In this document: positions 33,328-43,358 of the stretch, piece after piece
How positions within the stretch are numbered: the stretch's first letter is position 1
Layout: every line of letters begins with the position of its first letter
Assembly (NCBI RefSeq): GCF_001012825.1
Contig: NZ_LCZJ02000028.1
Span: 62,296 to 126,295, forward strand
Source: Paenibacillus etheri
GTDB lineage: Bacteria; Bacillota; Bacilli; Paenibacillales; Paenibacillaceae
DNA: 64,000 bases
Reading direction: 5' to 3'
Position numbers and translations under genes: made by a program
Notes under the pieces: model-generated
Database searches by the model: none
Seen by the model: only the letters and a program-made list of their open reading frames with translations
What the model was told of the DNA's origin: nothing

Positions 33328-35370
33328 TTACAGAAGTGCTTTCACACGGCTAACTACGTTTTCAACAGTAAAGCCGTATTCTTTCATTACTCTGTCGCCA
33401 GGCGCGGAAGCTCCGAAAGTAGTGATGCCCAGGATATCACCTTGGTCACCAGTGTAACGTTCCCAGCCAAAGGTTTGTGCCATTTCGATAGCAAGACGAG
33501 CCTTAACTCCTGGAAGAATTACGGAATCACGGTATTCTTTATCTTGTTTTTCGAACAGATCCCAGCTTGGCAAGCTGATTACACGAACATCGATACCTTC
33601 TTCAGCCAAAGCAGCTTGTGCTTTAACAGCCAATTGTACTTCAGAACCAGTAGCGATAAGTTGTGCTTGTGGAGTGCCATTTTTAGAATCAGAGACAACA
33701 TAACCACCACGTTTGATGTTTTCACGAACGCCATCAACTGTTCCAGCAAGAATTGGCAAGTTTTGACGAGTCAGAACCAAAGCAACCGGATTCTCTTTAT
33801 TTTCCATAGCATAAGCCCATGCTGCAGAAGTTTCGTTAGCATCCGCCGGACGAATAACAGTCAGACCTGGGATGATACGCAGGGAAGCCAATTGTTCGAT
33901 TGGTTCATGCGTAGGACCATCTTCACCAACTGCAATACTGTCATGTGTCAGTACATAGGTTACTGGCAATTTCATGATCGAAGCCAAACGGATGGCTGGA
34001 CGCAGGTAGTCTGTGAATACGAAGAATGTTCCTCCGAATACTTTAAGACCCGTGTGCAGTGCAATACCGTTCATTGCAGCAGCCATACCAAACTCACGTA
34101 CGCCGAAGTAGATGTTGCGGCCATCATAAGATTCTGGTGTGAACGATGTCAAACCATTCAAATGCGTCATAGTTGAGCTTTCCAAGTCAGCAGAACCGCC
34201 CACAAGCTGAGGAACACCAGCAGTCAGACCGTTAAGCGCACTACCGGAAGCGACACGAGTCGATACTGCTTTATCTTCAGTAGTGTAAGTTGGAAGGTTA
34301 GCATCCCAGCCTTCTGGAAGATCGCCGTTGATTACTGTTTCGAATTGTGCAGCAAGCTCTGGATATGCTTTTTTGTAAGCTGCGAATTTGTCATCCCAAG
34401 CTTTGTTAGCTGCGATTCCGTTTTTCTTCACTTCTGCAAAATGAGCACGAACTTCGTCAGGCACATAGAAATCTTCTTCGTATACCCATTTGTAGAAATC
34501 TTTGGTAAGCTTAGCTTCTTCTGCTCCAAGTGGGGAACCGTGAGTACCGCCATGGCCGCCTTTACCTTGTTTGTTAGGGCTACCATAACCAATTACAGTT
34601 TTCACTTCGATCAAAGTCGGTTTGCTAGTCTCAGCTTGCGCTTCAGCAATCGCTTTGGCAATAGCCGGAAGATCATTTCCATCTTCAACGCGCAGTACTT
34701 GCCAACCATAAGCATCAAAACGTTGAGCCACGTTCTCGGAGAAGGAAAGGTTCAATTTACCATCAAGGGAAATATCATTTGAATCATACAGTACAACCAA
34801 TTTGCCCAGTTTCAAATGACCAGCGAGTGAAGCGGACTCGGAAGAGATCCCTTCCATTAGATCACCATCACCACAAATAGCGTAAGTATAGTGGTCAATC
34901 ACTTTATGTTCATCTTTGTTGTAGGTAGCTCCCAATTGAGCTTCAGCCATAGCCATACCAACAGCCATACCAATACCTTGTCCAAGTGGACCTGTTGTTG
35001 CATCGACACCAGCGGTGTGACCTACTTCTGGGTGACCCGGAGTCAAGCTGCCCCATTGACGGAAATTTTTCAATTCTTCCATAGGCAGATCATAACCACT
35101 AAGGTGCAGCAAGCTGTACAGAAGCATAGAACCATGTCCTGCGGACAATACAAAACGGTCACGGTTTACCCATGTCGGATGATCAGGGTTATGTTTCATT
35201 GTTTTTGCAAACAATTGGTAGCCCATTGGTGCAGAACCCATTGGCATACCTGGGTGGCCGGAGTTTGCTTTTTCAATGGCGTCAATCGCCAAAGTACGAA
35301 TCGTTGTAATGGACAGGTTATCTACAGTTGAGTTTTCTTCCTTTTGAATCGCTTGATCTTGTTCACTCAT
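33328..35370 (-). CDS. tkt: Transketolase
   Basis: This thiamine-diphosphate enzyme of the pentose phosphate pathway has 680 residues. Features in order: [19 protein letters not shown], the ThDP-binding [31 protein letters not shown], and [20 protein letters not shown]. The pyrimidine domain has [20 protein letters not shown], and [20 protein letters not shown] follows. The C-terminal domain contains [13 protein letters not shown]. The ATG has GAGGAGG at normal spacing. Nothing is missing. Confidence 0.98.
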   Translation of the reverse strand: MSEQDQAIQKEENSTVDNLSITTIRTLAIDAIEKANSGHPGMPMGSAPMGYQLFAKTMKHNPDHPTWVNRDRFVLSAGHGSMLLYSLLHLSGYDLPMEELKNFRQWGSLTPGHPEVGHTAGVDATTGPLGQGIGMAVGMAMAEAQLGATYNKDEHKVIDHYTYAICGDGDLMEGISSESASLAGHLKLGKLVVLYDSNDISLDGKLNLSFSENVAQRFDAYGWQVLRVEDGNDLPAIAKAIAEAQAETSKPTLIEVKTVIGYGSPNKQGKGGHGGTHGSPLGAEEAKLTKDFYKWVYEEDFYVPDEVRAHFAEVKKNGIAANKAWDDKFAAYKKAYPELAAQFETVINGDLPEGWDANLPTYTTEDKAVSTRVASGSALNGLTAGVPQLVGGSADLESSTMTHLNGLTSFTPESYDGRNIYFGVREFGMAAAMNGIALHTGLKVFGGTFFVFTDYLRPAIRLASIMKLPVTYVLTHDSIAVGEDGPTHEPIEQLASLRIIPGLTVIRPADANETSAAWAYAMENKENPVALVLTRQNLPILAGTVDGVRENIKRGGYVVSDSKNGTPQAQLIATGSEVQLAVKAQAALAEEGIDVRVISLPSWDLFEKQDKEYRDSVILPGVKARLAIEMAQTFGWERYTGDQGDILGITTFGASAPGDRVMKEYGFTVENVVSRVKALL

Positions 35371-35416
35371 TTAATAGTTCCTCCTCTGAAATCTCAAGAA
35401 TGTCATTTTGACTCTT

Positions 35417-35446
35417 ATTGTATCATTAGTGTGGAAGCAATTCCAA
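35417..35446 (-). promoter_or_regulatory. Possible tkt promoter
   Basis: TTGGAA and TACAAT on the minus strand are 18 bases apart, about 50 bases before tkt. The rest of the 303-base gap to 35673 is AT-rich, and I see no further feature there. Confidence 0.45.
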
Positions 35447-35673
35447 TTGTTTTTAAAAACTCTTTATTTGAACAGCTTATCTTTTGCAATATCGACGTAT
35501 TTATATACACACAAGAACTATGAGACAAGCCAGAATTGCACTAGTCTATGGTCTAGTTTTTAATTAAGACTAAAGATTGTTTTACAATGCTCAAATATAC
35601 AGTAAGATGGAGTTAGTTAAGCATAATTTTCATGCATTACCCAAACATTTCCTAGTGGAAAGGAACTTTGAAC

Positions 35674-36306
35674 ATGAGTTCGAATAAGGACATCTTTATT
35701 GTACTTACCGGTACAGGTACGGCCTTTAGTGGTTTTATAAAGTGGTTTACAAAAGCCGATCTGAATCATGCTTCGATCGCCTTTGACTGTGAACTGCGGG
35801 AGGTATACAGCTTCGGAAGAAAAAAAATGCATAATCCATTCGTGGCAGGTCTAATTCAGGAGAACTTTATTGACCCTTTTTATAGCAGTGCTAATTGTTC
35901 TATCTATCAGTTGCGTGTTAGCGCTGAAGAATACGATACGATGTACAATCACGTCCAAGGGATGATGCAAAATCAGGAACGTTATAAATATCATCTTTTA
36001 GGGCTAATTGGTGTGCTTCTGAATATTAAAATCGATAGAGAAAATGCTTATTTTTGTTCCCATTTCGTTGCCTCTTTATTTGAAGAAACTGCAGTTCAGC
36101 CTGTGAATAAACCTTCCTGCTTCGTTACACCGGAAGATTTCGCTCTTTCACTCTATGCAAATAAGATTTTTACTGGAAAACTATCCTATTATTTACGTAG
36201 AGCTCAGAGAGCCTCTGCACGCCCATCCTCTTTACCATTACATACTACTTCGGTTGCCGCACGAATGATGCGAATGAATGAAGACCGTACTGAAGGGGTC
36301 GTATAA
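35674..36306 (+). CDS. Permuted papain-like (NlpC/P60 superfamily, YiiX-type) protein
   Basis: This 210-residue protein has no signal peptide. The pattern is that of circularly permuted papain-fold enzymes. His32 in KADLNHASIAFD comes first, then YSFGRK, and the likely nucleophile Cys128 lies in NAYFCSHFVASLFEE on a helix. Relatives act on amides or lipids, and no function can be assigned here. The Ser/Arg-rich C-terminal tail looks disordered. ATG at 35674 has AAAGGA nine bases upstream; a TTG two codons earlier is less likely. It is a single-gene unit with a strong terminator. Confidence 0.7.
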   Translation: MSSNKDIFIVLTGTGTAFSGFIKWFTKADLNHASIAFDCELREVYSFGRKKMHNPFVAGLIQENFIDPFYSSANCSIYQLRVSAEEYDTMYNHVQGMMQNQERYKYHLLGLIGVLLNIKIDRENAYFCSHFVASLFEETAVQPVNKPSCFVTPEDFALSLYANKIFTGKLSYYLRRAQRASARPSSLPLHTTSVAARMMRMNEDRTEGVV

Positions 36307-36323
36307 AAGGTTCTATGCTTGTG

Positions 36324-36365
36324 AAAAAGGACTTAGCGGATTGTATTCCGCTAAGTCCTTTTTAA
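36324..36365 (+). terminator. Bidirectional terminator
   Basis: AAAAAGGACTTAGCGGA pairs perfectly with TCCGCTAAGTCCTTTTT around TTGTAT. It serves the papain-like gene on the plus strand and probably also the GNAT gene on the minus strand. Confidence 0.9.
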
Positions 36366-36372
36366 TTAACCA

Positions 36373-37152
36373 TCAAATAATAAATTCAACCATGTTCTGT
36401 TTGCACATAAGCTCATAACCGATGGATTGATATAGATAAATTGCACCTACATTCTCCTCAATGACATTCAAATACACATTTGAGGTAACCCTTCTCCCCG
36501 CTCGGGTGAGCTCTGCGCAGATCTTTTTTCCGTAGCCTTGCCTTCTCCATCTTACATCCGTTCCGATGTTCCCCAATTCAACGTAATCTTCGCTATAAAT
36601 ATGGTATCCACCTACCGCAATCAGCTCATGTTGTTCCATCACACCATAGAACGGATACTGTAATTCTTCTTTTGAGAACGCCATTGTATCTAAATCGGCC
36701 ATTTTCGACTCAATAAGCTCAAAATAAGGAGGACCCAAATGTAAAACGCTTGTATCCACCGGTGGCAACGCTTCTTGATGGATATGCTTCATTAGAAGCA
36801 ACTTTTTGGGAGACTTAACAAGCTCAAGCTGTGAAGCAAGTACAGCCATAACTTCTTCATTCACGATTACATTACCGACAGCATTGTCAGGTAAATTCAG
36901 TTGTTCTTTCGTAAATGCAAGCACGGACCGGAGACAAAATGACTTCTCCACAGGGAATACGGAAAAAGCATAGAACGAAAGCCCTCTAAAAAAAGCCAAT
37001 ACGCCGAGCAGCTCCCCCTGCTCTGTAAACTGTCCATAGTGTACCGTATTATGCTTACGAGCTGTAAGGTATGAATAGTATAAGAAGTGCTGTTCCCTAT
37101 TAATCGAACTCAAGATTGATTTCATTTCCGCTGGTGTTAACTCTCGAATCAT
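36373..37152 (-). CDS. GNAT-family N-acetyltransferase with extended N-terminal domain
   Basis: This protein of about 259 residues has a recognisable GNAT half at its C-terminal end: LIAVGGYHIYSEDYVELGNI followed by TDVRWRRQGYGKKICAELTR (acetyl-CoA loop) and NVIEENVGAIYLYQSIGYEL. The N-terminal 150 residues look like a degenerate second GNAT domain. The acceptor substrate is unknown. The frame is open to a GTG at 37215 without a ribosome site. ATG at 37152 follows AGGGGTAGGAG and is the better start. It lies 95 bases after the large PKD gene on the same strand without a clear terminator between, so some read-through is possible. Confidence 0.8.
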   Translation of the reverse strand: MIRELTPAEMKSILSSINREQHFLYYSYLTARKHNTVHYGQFTEQGELLGVLAFFRGLSFYAFSVFPVEKSFCLRSVLAFTKEQLNLPDNAVGNVIVNEEVMAVLASQLELVKSPKKLLLMKHIHQEALPPVDTSVLHLGPPYFELIESKMADLDTMAFSKEELQYPFYGVMEQHELIAVGGYHIYSEDYVELGNIGTDVRWRRQGYGKKICAELTRAGRRVTSNVYLNVIEENVGAIYLYQSIGYELMCKQNMVEFII

Positions 37153-37247
37153 ATCTCCTACCCCTATCAATGTTTGATACAATACTTCAACATTAACATG
37201 ATCCTGTGAAGTCACGCAAAAAAGATGGGGTAATATAGGCTCCTACT

Positions 37248-40200
37248 CTATTTAATTCGATGACTTTGGAAATACTCCGACCAATATGATGATATAACGA
37301 CTGTAACTGTATCCGTTTTGGTGTTATACGCATTCTGAGCCGTAAAAGTAAATGTAACAGGGCCGTCTGGTAGCTTTTCAAAAGAGCTATCGTACATTTC
37401 ACCTGTCCAGAAGGTTTTATCGTCGTTAGTTGGGCTAAGCTGCGTAGTGAACCCTCCGACCATGGTCACTTGCACAGTATCCGGGAGACCTGTTGCTGTA
37501 CCTTGCAGAACAAAACGTTCTCCTGCCCAAAATACGTTATAGCCTCTTGGACTTTCCTCATTGCCGCTCTTTTTCAAATTGTAGCCTTTACGGTTGTTGT
37601 TCCACTCTTCGGTGTGCTTAACGCCACCTTTAATAGTTAATAGATTAACCATGAGATATTTTCGAGGAGAAACATTACTCCAACTGAATCCGTCAAAAAC
37701 TTCAACCTCGACGGCATACTTTTCGTTCTCGATCAGTGAACCGGCTGGAATCTGCCATTGCTTAGCTCTTGATACTTGCTCACCAGATTGTACCTTAATT
37801 GCACCAGTGGCCAAGGTAATAATTCGCACCTTATAACGTTGCTGCAGATCTCCGTCCTCATCTTGATAATCCCATTTAAGGATTGGTGTGAGTGTACTTG
37901 CAATTGTGGGCTTGGATGGATCAATACTGGTTGGATACGTTACTGTTGCCGTCGGAATGCGGTTGACTACTGTGATGTTCTGTGAAAGCTCGCGGTACAA
38001 TCCCAGTGAATCAGTTACGAGTTGTCTAATGGTAAAGACGCCGTTAGATGTGAATTGCTTTGTGAAATCTTTTTGGGCGCTAGCAAGAGTCTCTGTACCA
38101 CTTGATGGCTTTAAGTAATATTTATAACTGATGGTATCTCCTTTTGGCTCATCCGGATCAGTTGCGTTACTCTTAATGTTCAGAACGTCTGTCCGGTAGA
38201 TCGGTACCTTAGTCGCATCTTTACCAGTATCTGTGATCAGAGTAAATCCAGGCTTAGGTGCGTTATCGATGATGAATGTTTTTTCATTTGATACATCTGA
38301 CCATGAAAATTTGGAGTATGCTCGACCTTGCACTGTAAAGTATTCAAACCGTTCAAATGTATTATTTGGGATTTGATATTGTCTGAGCAGTCCAGTAGGA
38401 TCCGGATTTTCTATCGTGGAGACTAATAGACCATCCTTCGTAAAGAACTCTAACCTGTATTTCTCCTGTAGATCATTTTCCGGATCTGCGTAAGTCCATT
38501 TGATTAATGGATCGCCTTGTTCCGCGTCAATCACAGATGGGTTCGTTACTGTACCTGAAGGACTAGTTAAAGTCATAGTAGGTGCCAAGTTTTCTTTCAC
38601 TTGGACTTGCAATCCAGCGATATTCGACTTATCTCCTATTTGATCGATTGCCCAATGTTCTAGCGTATATACCCCTGGATCTGAGAAGGTAAGCGTAATA
38701 TCCCGAGTAAGATATGATTTCATTTCACCAGCACTGTTCGATACTTTCCAGTAGTATTCTAACGAACTTTGATCTGATGTATCCTCATCGATATCCCCTG
38801 ACGTAAATTGTTTCGTATCATACTGATTTACGGATGAAGGTCCGTTAATCTTAGCAACAGGAACATGATTCTTAACCATAAATGTACGCGTCGCATAAGA
38901 GCTTAACTTTACATCAGAGGCTGTGAGCTGCATTTCCCAACCATCAGAAATGGCCTTTTTATGTGAGATACCGTTACGATTAATAAGATCACGAATGGTC
39001 ATAGATTGATAACGGTTGTTTCCCGCCCAGTAATAAGGAGAGTCATTAAACTTTGCATTCCAGGCATAAGATAAAGCATCTCCATCTTCATCCGGATCTG
39101 GTGTTAAGTTATCCATTGTGATGATCGTGTCGCGGTAAATTTCGTTAGGCATTGTAAATGCTGCAGCCGGTGGATGATTGACTACCTGTACATTTTGACT
39201 GTACCAATCCGACCACAAGCCACGATTATCATGTACTTGTAGATTGAGTTGATAATTCCCTTCACCGAATGATGCGATATTCGGCGGTGTTGTCGCTCCA
39301 CCCCAATGTTCCCATACTTTATTCCATCCGTCTTTGATTACAGTCCAGTAATATACATCTAATGGATCATTATCTGGATCGAAAGATTTGTCTGTAATGG
39401 TCGTAGATTTACGATAGGAAACGATATTCGGATCAACGGTAAATAGCGCAACGGGTGGTAGATTAACAGACGCATTCCCCACAGTACGTTGACACCAATC
39501 ACTCCATACACCGACTCCATTATCTCCATCCACATCACGGACTCTTAAACGGATGTCGTAACTGTCCTTTTCAAAAACTCCCCCAGGTGGCTGCCCGTCG
39601 ATCCACATCTCATTAACGGTCTTTTTATATTGCCATTGCCACTGCATAATCCCTTTATCAGAACTTGTAATATGATCTAAATCATAGGAGGAATCTATTA
39701 ATTGAACATTTCCATTGATAAGCCTTGCTGAAAAAAGCGCTATTGGCTTGCGATGGACTTTAAAACTCATCGTAGATGCGGCATCTTTACTCCACATCTG
39801 ATATTCAGCAAAGCGAGCATCCTGTTTCGGTATATCCTTAGCTTGATAACTCACTACATATTGTCCGGTATACGGAAATGAAGTGTAAAGGCTCGTCCTC
39901 CATAGTCCTGAATCCCCTATAATACCCATTGAATTATCAAAATAATTCGGATCATGATCATATCTCACTCGATCAGCGTACTTAGCATCCCACTCATAAT
40001 CTTCGTAGGTGGTACCGCTATTCTCTATTGAACTATTAACGAGAACAAAAGCATTTCGCTTCAGTCGGTTTGTAACCTTAAACGTCATATTCACGGATTC
40101 CGACATATTTGAAGGATCCGCTACTTTTACAGTCATCGTATAATCGCCTGGCGGAATCGAATCAGCTACAGCGTCTACGGGGATAGAGAAATACTGATAT

Positions 40201-41075
40201 CCTTTCGTTTGAGATACTACCGTCTTCCTATAAAATACATTTGATATCTCCGCACTTACGATAAGATCATCATTATCTGGATCGTGGACATATCCCTCGA
40301 TGTTAAGTGTGTTGCGTCCAGGCTCGTTCTGCAGGACTTGATTATTAGGTGTATTTAACGAAATAGTAGGTGGACTATTAGGTATCAAAGGAAATACTTT
40401 TTGAAAAGTATGACCTATGTACGGCCCTCCATATCCTTTATCTGGATTAAATCCACCCCATGAATCCTGTTGACCTGCACCAACAGCGTAGTTAACTACT
40501 AATCCTATTGGAAGTTCACCATAACTTAAATTCCCTAAAACATTTCCATAAGCATCTGTCGCTAGATTAAATGTATGATCAAATCTATTATCATCAAACG
40601 GTCCAGCAAAAAAGCTCCTGTACAATGGGGTCCAATTGGTATTTGGATTTGACCAGTGGCTCGGACAATTATATTGGTAGACTGGTAAATCTAATGGTGC
40701 TCCCTCTGGTATTGCCGCTACACATAACTCCGCTCGAACGACACGTCTATCTAGAGCACTTTGTGAAGGAACCAAGTTGACTCCTACAGTCAATGTTGCA
40801 TCCGAACTAAGGTCAAATGTAAGTTGCTTAGTGGTACGATTAAATTTAATATTCGTTAGCTTTTGGTTATTTATTGTCCCACGCATAGTACCATAATTCC
40901 ATCCAGCGTCATAAAAATCACCATCAGCGGGTATATTTATATCTTTATAAGTGATGAAATTAGGGTCACCAGTCGCAGCCTCTGCTGTCTGAAGATACAC
41001 TCCCTGACTAGGGAAAACTCCGAATAGGAAAGTGATTATAATTACTAGTGAAAGTATTTCTTTTGTCTTTTTCAT
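37248..41075 (-). CDS. Giant secreted protein with PKD/Ig-like and FnIII-like repeats (1275 residues)
   Basis: A signal peptide (about 1-34, ending TAEAA) leads into a unique N-terminal domain to about residue 230. Next come an Ig/PKD-like domain with YVHDPDNDDLIVSA (233-336), PKD-like units near 440-540, 539-633 (with KSFDPDNDPLDVYYWTV), 634-737 and 738-828, two FnIII-like domains that resemble each other (830-937 and 1039-1144, sharing LKWxYxDxExDLQxxY), and a PKD-like unit at 938-1038. A C-terminal domain has TEEWNNNRKGYN. There is no LPXTG motif or C-terminal membrane anchor. It is the last gene of the divergent Tad-like operon and probably its exported or surface-exposed product. Confidence 0.85.
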   Translation of the reverse strand: MKKTKEILSLVIIITFLFGVFPSQGVYLQTAEAATGDPNFITYKDINIPADGDFYDAGWNYGTMRGTINNQKLTNIKFNRTTKQLTFDLSSDATLTVGVNLVPSQSALDRRVVRAELCVAAIPEGAPLDLPVYQYNCPSHWSNPNTNWTPLYRSFFAGPFDDNRFDHTFNLATDAYGNVLGNLSYGELPIGLVVNYAVGAGQQDSWGGFNPDKGYGGPYIGHTFQKVFPLIPNSPPTISLNTPNNQVLQNEPGRNTLNIEGYVHDPDNDDLIVSAEISNVFYRKTVVSQTKGYQYFSIPVDAVADSIPPGDYTMTVKVADPSNMSESVNMTFKVTNRLKRNAFVLVNSSIENSGTTYEDYEWDAKYADRVRYDHDPNYFDNSMGIIGDSGLWRTSLYTSFPYTGQYVVSYQAKDIPKQDARFAEYQMWSKDAASTMSFKVHRKPIALFSARLINGNVQLIDSSYDLDHITSSDKGIMQWQWQYKKTVNEMWIDGQPPGGVFEKDSYDIRLRVRDVDGDNGVGVWSDWCQRTVGNASVNLPPVALFTVDPNIVSYRKSTTITDKSFDPDNDPLDVYYWTVIKDGWNKVWEHWGGATTPPNIASFGEGNYQLNLQVHDNRGLWSDWYSQNVQVVNHPPAAAFTMPNEIYRDTIITMDNLTPDPDEDGDALSYAWNAKFNDSPYYWAGNNRYQSMTIRDLINRNGISHKKAISDGWEMQLTASDVKLSSYATRTFMVKNHVPVAKINGPSSVNQYDTKQFTSGDIDEDTSDQSSLEYYWKVSNSAGEMKSYLTRDITLTFSDPGVYTLEHWAIDQIGDKSNIAGLQVQVKENLAPTMTLTSPSGTVTNPSVIDAEQGDPLIKWTYADPENDLQEKYRLEFFTKDGLLVSTIENPDPTGLLRQYQIPNNTFERFEYFTVQGRAYSKFSWSDVSNEKTFIIDNAPKPGFTLITDTGKDATKVPIYRTDVLNIKSNATDPDEPKGDTISYKYYLKPSSGTETLASAQKDFTKQFTSNGVFTIRQLVTDSLGLYRELSQNITVVNRIPTATVTYPTSIDPSKPTIASTLTPILKWDYQDEDGDLQQRYKVRIITLATGAIKVQSGEQVSRAKQWQIPAGSLIENEKYAVEVEVFDGFSWSNVSPRKYLMVNLLTIKGGVKHTEEWNNNRKGYNLKKSGNEESPRGYNVFWAGERFVLQGTATGLPDTVQVTMVGGFTTQLSPTNDDKTFWTGEMYDSSFEKLPDGPVTFTFTAQNAYNTKTDTVTVVISSYWSEYFQSHRIK

Positions 41076-41088
41076 TTAAGCACCTCTC

Positions 41089-43353
41089 CTACCAGGACCA
41101 ATCAACTTCTGGCGCTCGATTTTTCACTTCTACAATCCGTGAGCTTAACTTTTGTCCATCTGAATTTGTAGATTTCCGATCAGCTTCTGTCACAAACTCA
41201 TCAATGGTTGGTTGACCAAACTCTTCAAACACAGTAAGTCGGACTTCATATTTCCCTACCTCGCTCAGCTCTAAATTTAAGCGATCTTTGTTCTCATTAC
41301 TGAAGATCACCCATGCTTCTCCGCTAAAACTCCCGTCATTATTTGAATCATAGCGATACTCCCAGCGTCTCCGACCCACTACATCTTTATCAGGCGAATA
41401 GGAGATATCATCCAATGAAACCACCGCTTTATTACCGTAATCAGGACTTCGATATACCACTCCAGGCAGAGTAAAATAGTTGTACGGCGCTTCATCTGGC
41501 ACAATATCAAAAGTAATCTCATCACTATCAGAATACCCAAGCGTATTTTCCACATAAATCGCAGCCATATATTTTCCGGGTTTTTTAAATAAGATGTCTT
41601 TGCTTTCAAGTTCAGATAATGTACCACTATATTTAATATCTGCATTCGTACCACCAGATACAGCAGTGATGGTAACTCGTGTTTTCGATGGTATTAACGG
41701 AAAGCGTGTTGGACTCTGGCTTCTATTAAACAATGTCGTTTTACGATTTTGTTTAAGTATTCCTTCTATATCTATAATTGCTGCTGGTTTCGGCTCAATG
41801 ACGGTAACTTCTGTACTTGTACTACCTATTTGTCCATCATTGTCAACGACTGTGAGAGCTATAGGAAATGTCTCTCCAACTTGCTCTATGGTATACCATA
41901 CATACCCCCTTGGGACATTTCCGATTTCTCCCTGCGCTCCAGATGTGCTCCAAGCATAATCAGTGATATATCCATCCGGATCATAGGAAGCATTTCCACT
42001 AACGAGCATATCAGACCCTGCTTTTATGTATCTAGCTGTTGATATTCTTGCAATAGGTGGCTTTCCTTCCGGTTCTGTTGGCTTGGTCGGAGGTGGAGGA
42101 AAAGTAACCAGGGGGTGGTTTTTATAAACACCTGCTGAAATCTGTAGAGGCTGTTCCAGAGAGGTGATGGTTCCATTCTTTGTGATGATTGGCTTTTTAA
42201 AACGGACGAGAACGGTTAAAGCATATTCCTGAGTAAAATGTTCGCCCGTTACACTCGACTTTTTGATCTCAAAATCAAATAAAGTGCTTACGTTAAATGT
42301 CTTTGCAGACTCCTTTTTCGTTTTGAGTGTGTTGTTCCTGTCTTTCTCTTTAGCATAGAACACCCACTCGTCAATGTTTGAAGCATCATTGTAGCCTTGC
42401 AGCTGCCCCATTAATGAAATTTGAACGGGTTCGTCTTTATCTCCCAATTTTGTTGGATTGGGATTAGGTTTATTTAGAGTTACGGTACCGGTAAGTGTGG
42501 GTTCTGTAGGGATATTGTAGTCAAAAGAGACGTTTCCACTATACTTATACGTAGTCACATTAGCCGACCCTGTAAAGTAGTAGTTTAATTTTGTTTTGTA
42601 ACGCCTACCCAACGCATGACCACTTTTGTCAAAATTCGGACTTAATTGTTCTGGATCATAATTTTGCATAGCTGCGTCAGTTTTATAATAAATAATAAAT
42701 TGATTCCCATTTACGACATTATGATTAACATATGTTGATGGAAGCGTATCTGTAGGTACAACTATTTTGACGGTGGACTCTATGATTTGAGATGAATCTA
42801 TTACCGAATTCACGTTTTTGTCATACCATTTAATTCCCAAACGTGATACTGCTGATTGAGTCACCACCGTCATATCAGGGGGATCATTTCTAGGTGTACC
42901 ATTACCCTGTCCATTCCTATCGTTATGTTTCTGACCATTAATGTATGGGTCCCATTCATTTATCTGCCATCTTACTCCGTCTGAATATCGCCAAATAGAA
43001 TTACCAGGAGTTGTTGGAAAAAGGGTTTCAAACGAAGCATTATACCCAAGTAAATTATCTATTCGTTGTTTTGCTTCAACGCCCTTTAAAGTAACCTTTA
43101 TTTTCCCATTCTCCAATGTAAGAGCAACTTTTTGATTAGTGCCATTATATTGAAGAGAAGAGACATTAATTGCCGAAGTGGATACTCCACTAGGAAGTTC
43201 TAAGTAGTAAGATTTTTGAGCATTTGCAGATCCACTAAGAATTTCTGAAGGTATTGACACTGTTTTGCTTTGTGAATTAGCTGCCTTAATATTATGTGGA
43301 GTATATGAAAAAACTAGTATAACTGTAAGCAGAACAATCCAAATTTTCTTCAT
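41089..43353 (-). CDS. Secreted protein with PKD domain and proline linker (754 residues)
   Basis: A signal peptide (about 1-25, VILVFSYTPHNIKAA) is followed by a large beta-rich N-terminal region, a proline-rich linker (about 419-433, FPPPPTKPTEPEGKPP), and a clear PKD domain (432-518) with GNASYDPDGYITDYAWST and ALTVVDNDGQIGS. A further Ig-like segment follows. Near the end DSNNDGSFSGEAW resembles a calcium-binding loop. No anchor motif is visible, and the protein ends PEVDWSW. It lies 13 bases before the 1275-residue PKD gene and five after the 221-residue gene. It is thus part of one operon, and I infer a surface structure built with the pilus-like machine. Confidence 0.85.
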   Translation of the reverse strand: MKKIWIVLLTVILVFSYTPHNIKAANSQSKTVSIPSEILSGSANAQKSYYLELPSGVSTSAINVSSLQYNGTNQKVALTLENGKIKVTLKGVEAKQRIDNLLGYNASFETLFPTTPGNSIWRYSDGVRWQINEWDPYINGQKHNDRNGQGNGTPRNDPPDMTVVTQSAVSRLGIKWYDKNVNSVIDSSQIIESTVKIVVPTDTLPSTYVNHNVVNGNQFIIYYKTDAAMQNYDPEQLSPNFDKSGHALGRRYKTKLNYYFTGSANVTTYKYSGNVSFDYNIPTEPTLTGTVTLNKPNPNPTKLGDKDEPVQISLMGQLQGYNDASNIDEWVFYAKEKDRNNTLKTKKESAKTFNVSTLFDFEIKKSSVTGEHFTQEYALTVLVRFKKPIITKNGTITSLEQPLQISAGVYKNHPLVTFPPPPTKPTEPEGKPPIARISTARYIKAGSDMLVSGNASYDPDGYITDYAWSTSGAQGEIGNVPRGYVWYTIEQVGETFPIALTVVDNDGQIGSTSTEVTVIEPKPAAIIDIEGILKQNRKTTLFNRSQSPTRFPLIPSKTRVTITAVSGGTNADIKYSGTLSELESKDILFKKPGKYMAAIYVENTLGYSDSDEITFDIVPDEAPYNYFTLPGVVYRSPDYGNKAVVSLDDISYSPDKDVVGRRRWEYRYDSNNDGSFSGEAWVIFSNENKDRLNLELSEVGKYEVRLTVFEEFGQPTIDEFVTEADRKSTNSDGQKLSSRIVEVKNRAPEVDWSW

Positions 43354-43358
43354 ATAAA

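Noticed and set aside
33442-34176. 244-codon plus-strand frame inside tkt
   Set aside because: It is antisense to a complete transketolase gene, and the protein has no recognisable features.
37153-37215. Longer N-terminus for the GNAT protein
   Set aside because: The GTG at 37215 has no ribosome site, and the inner ATG has AGGGG at good spacing.
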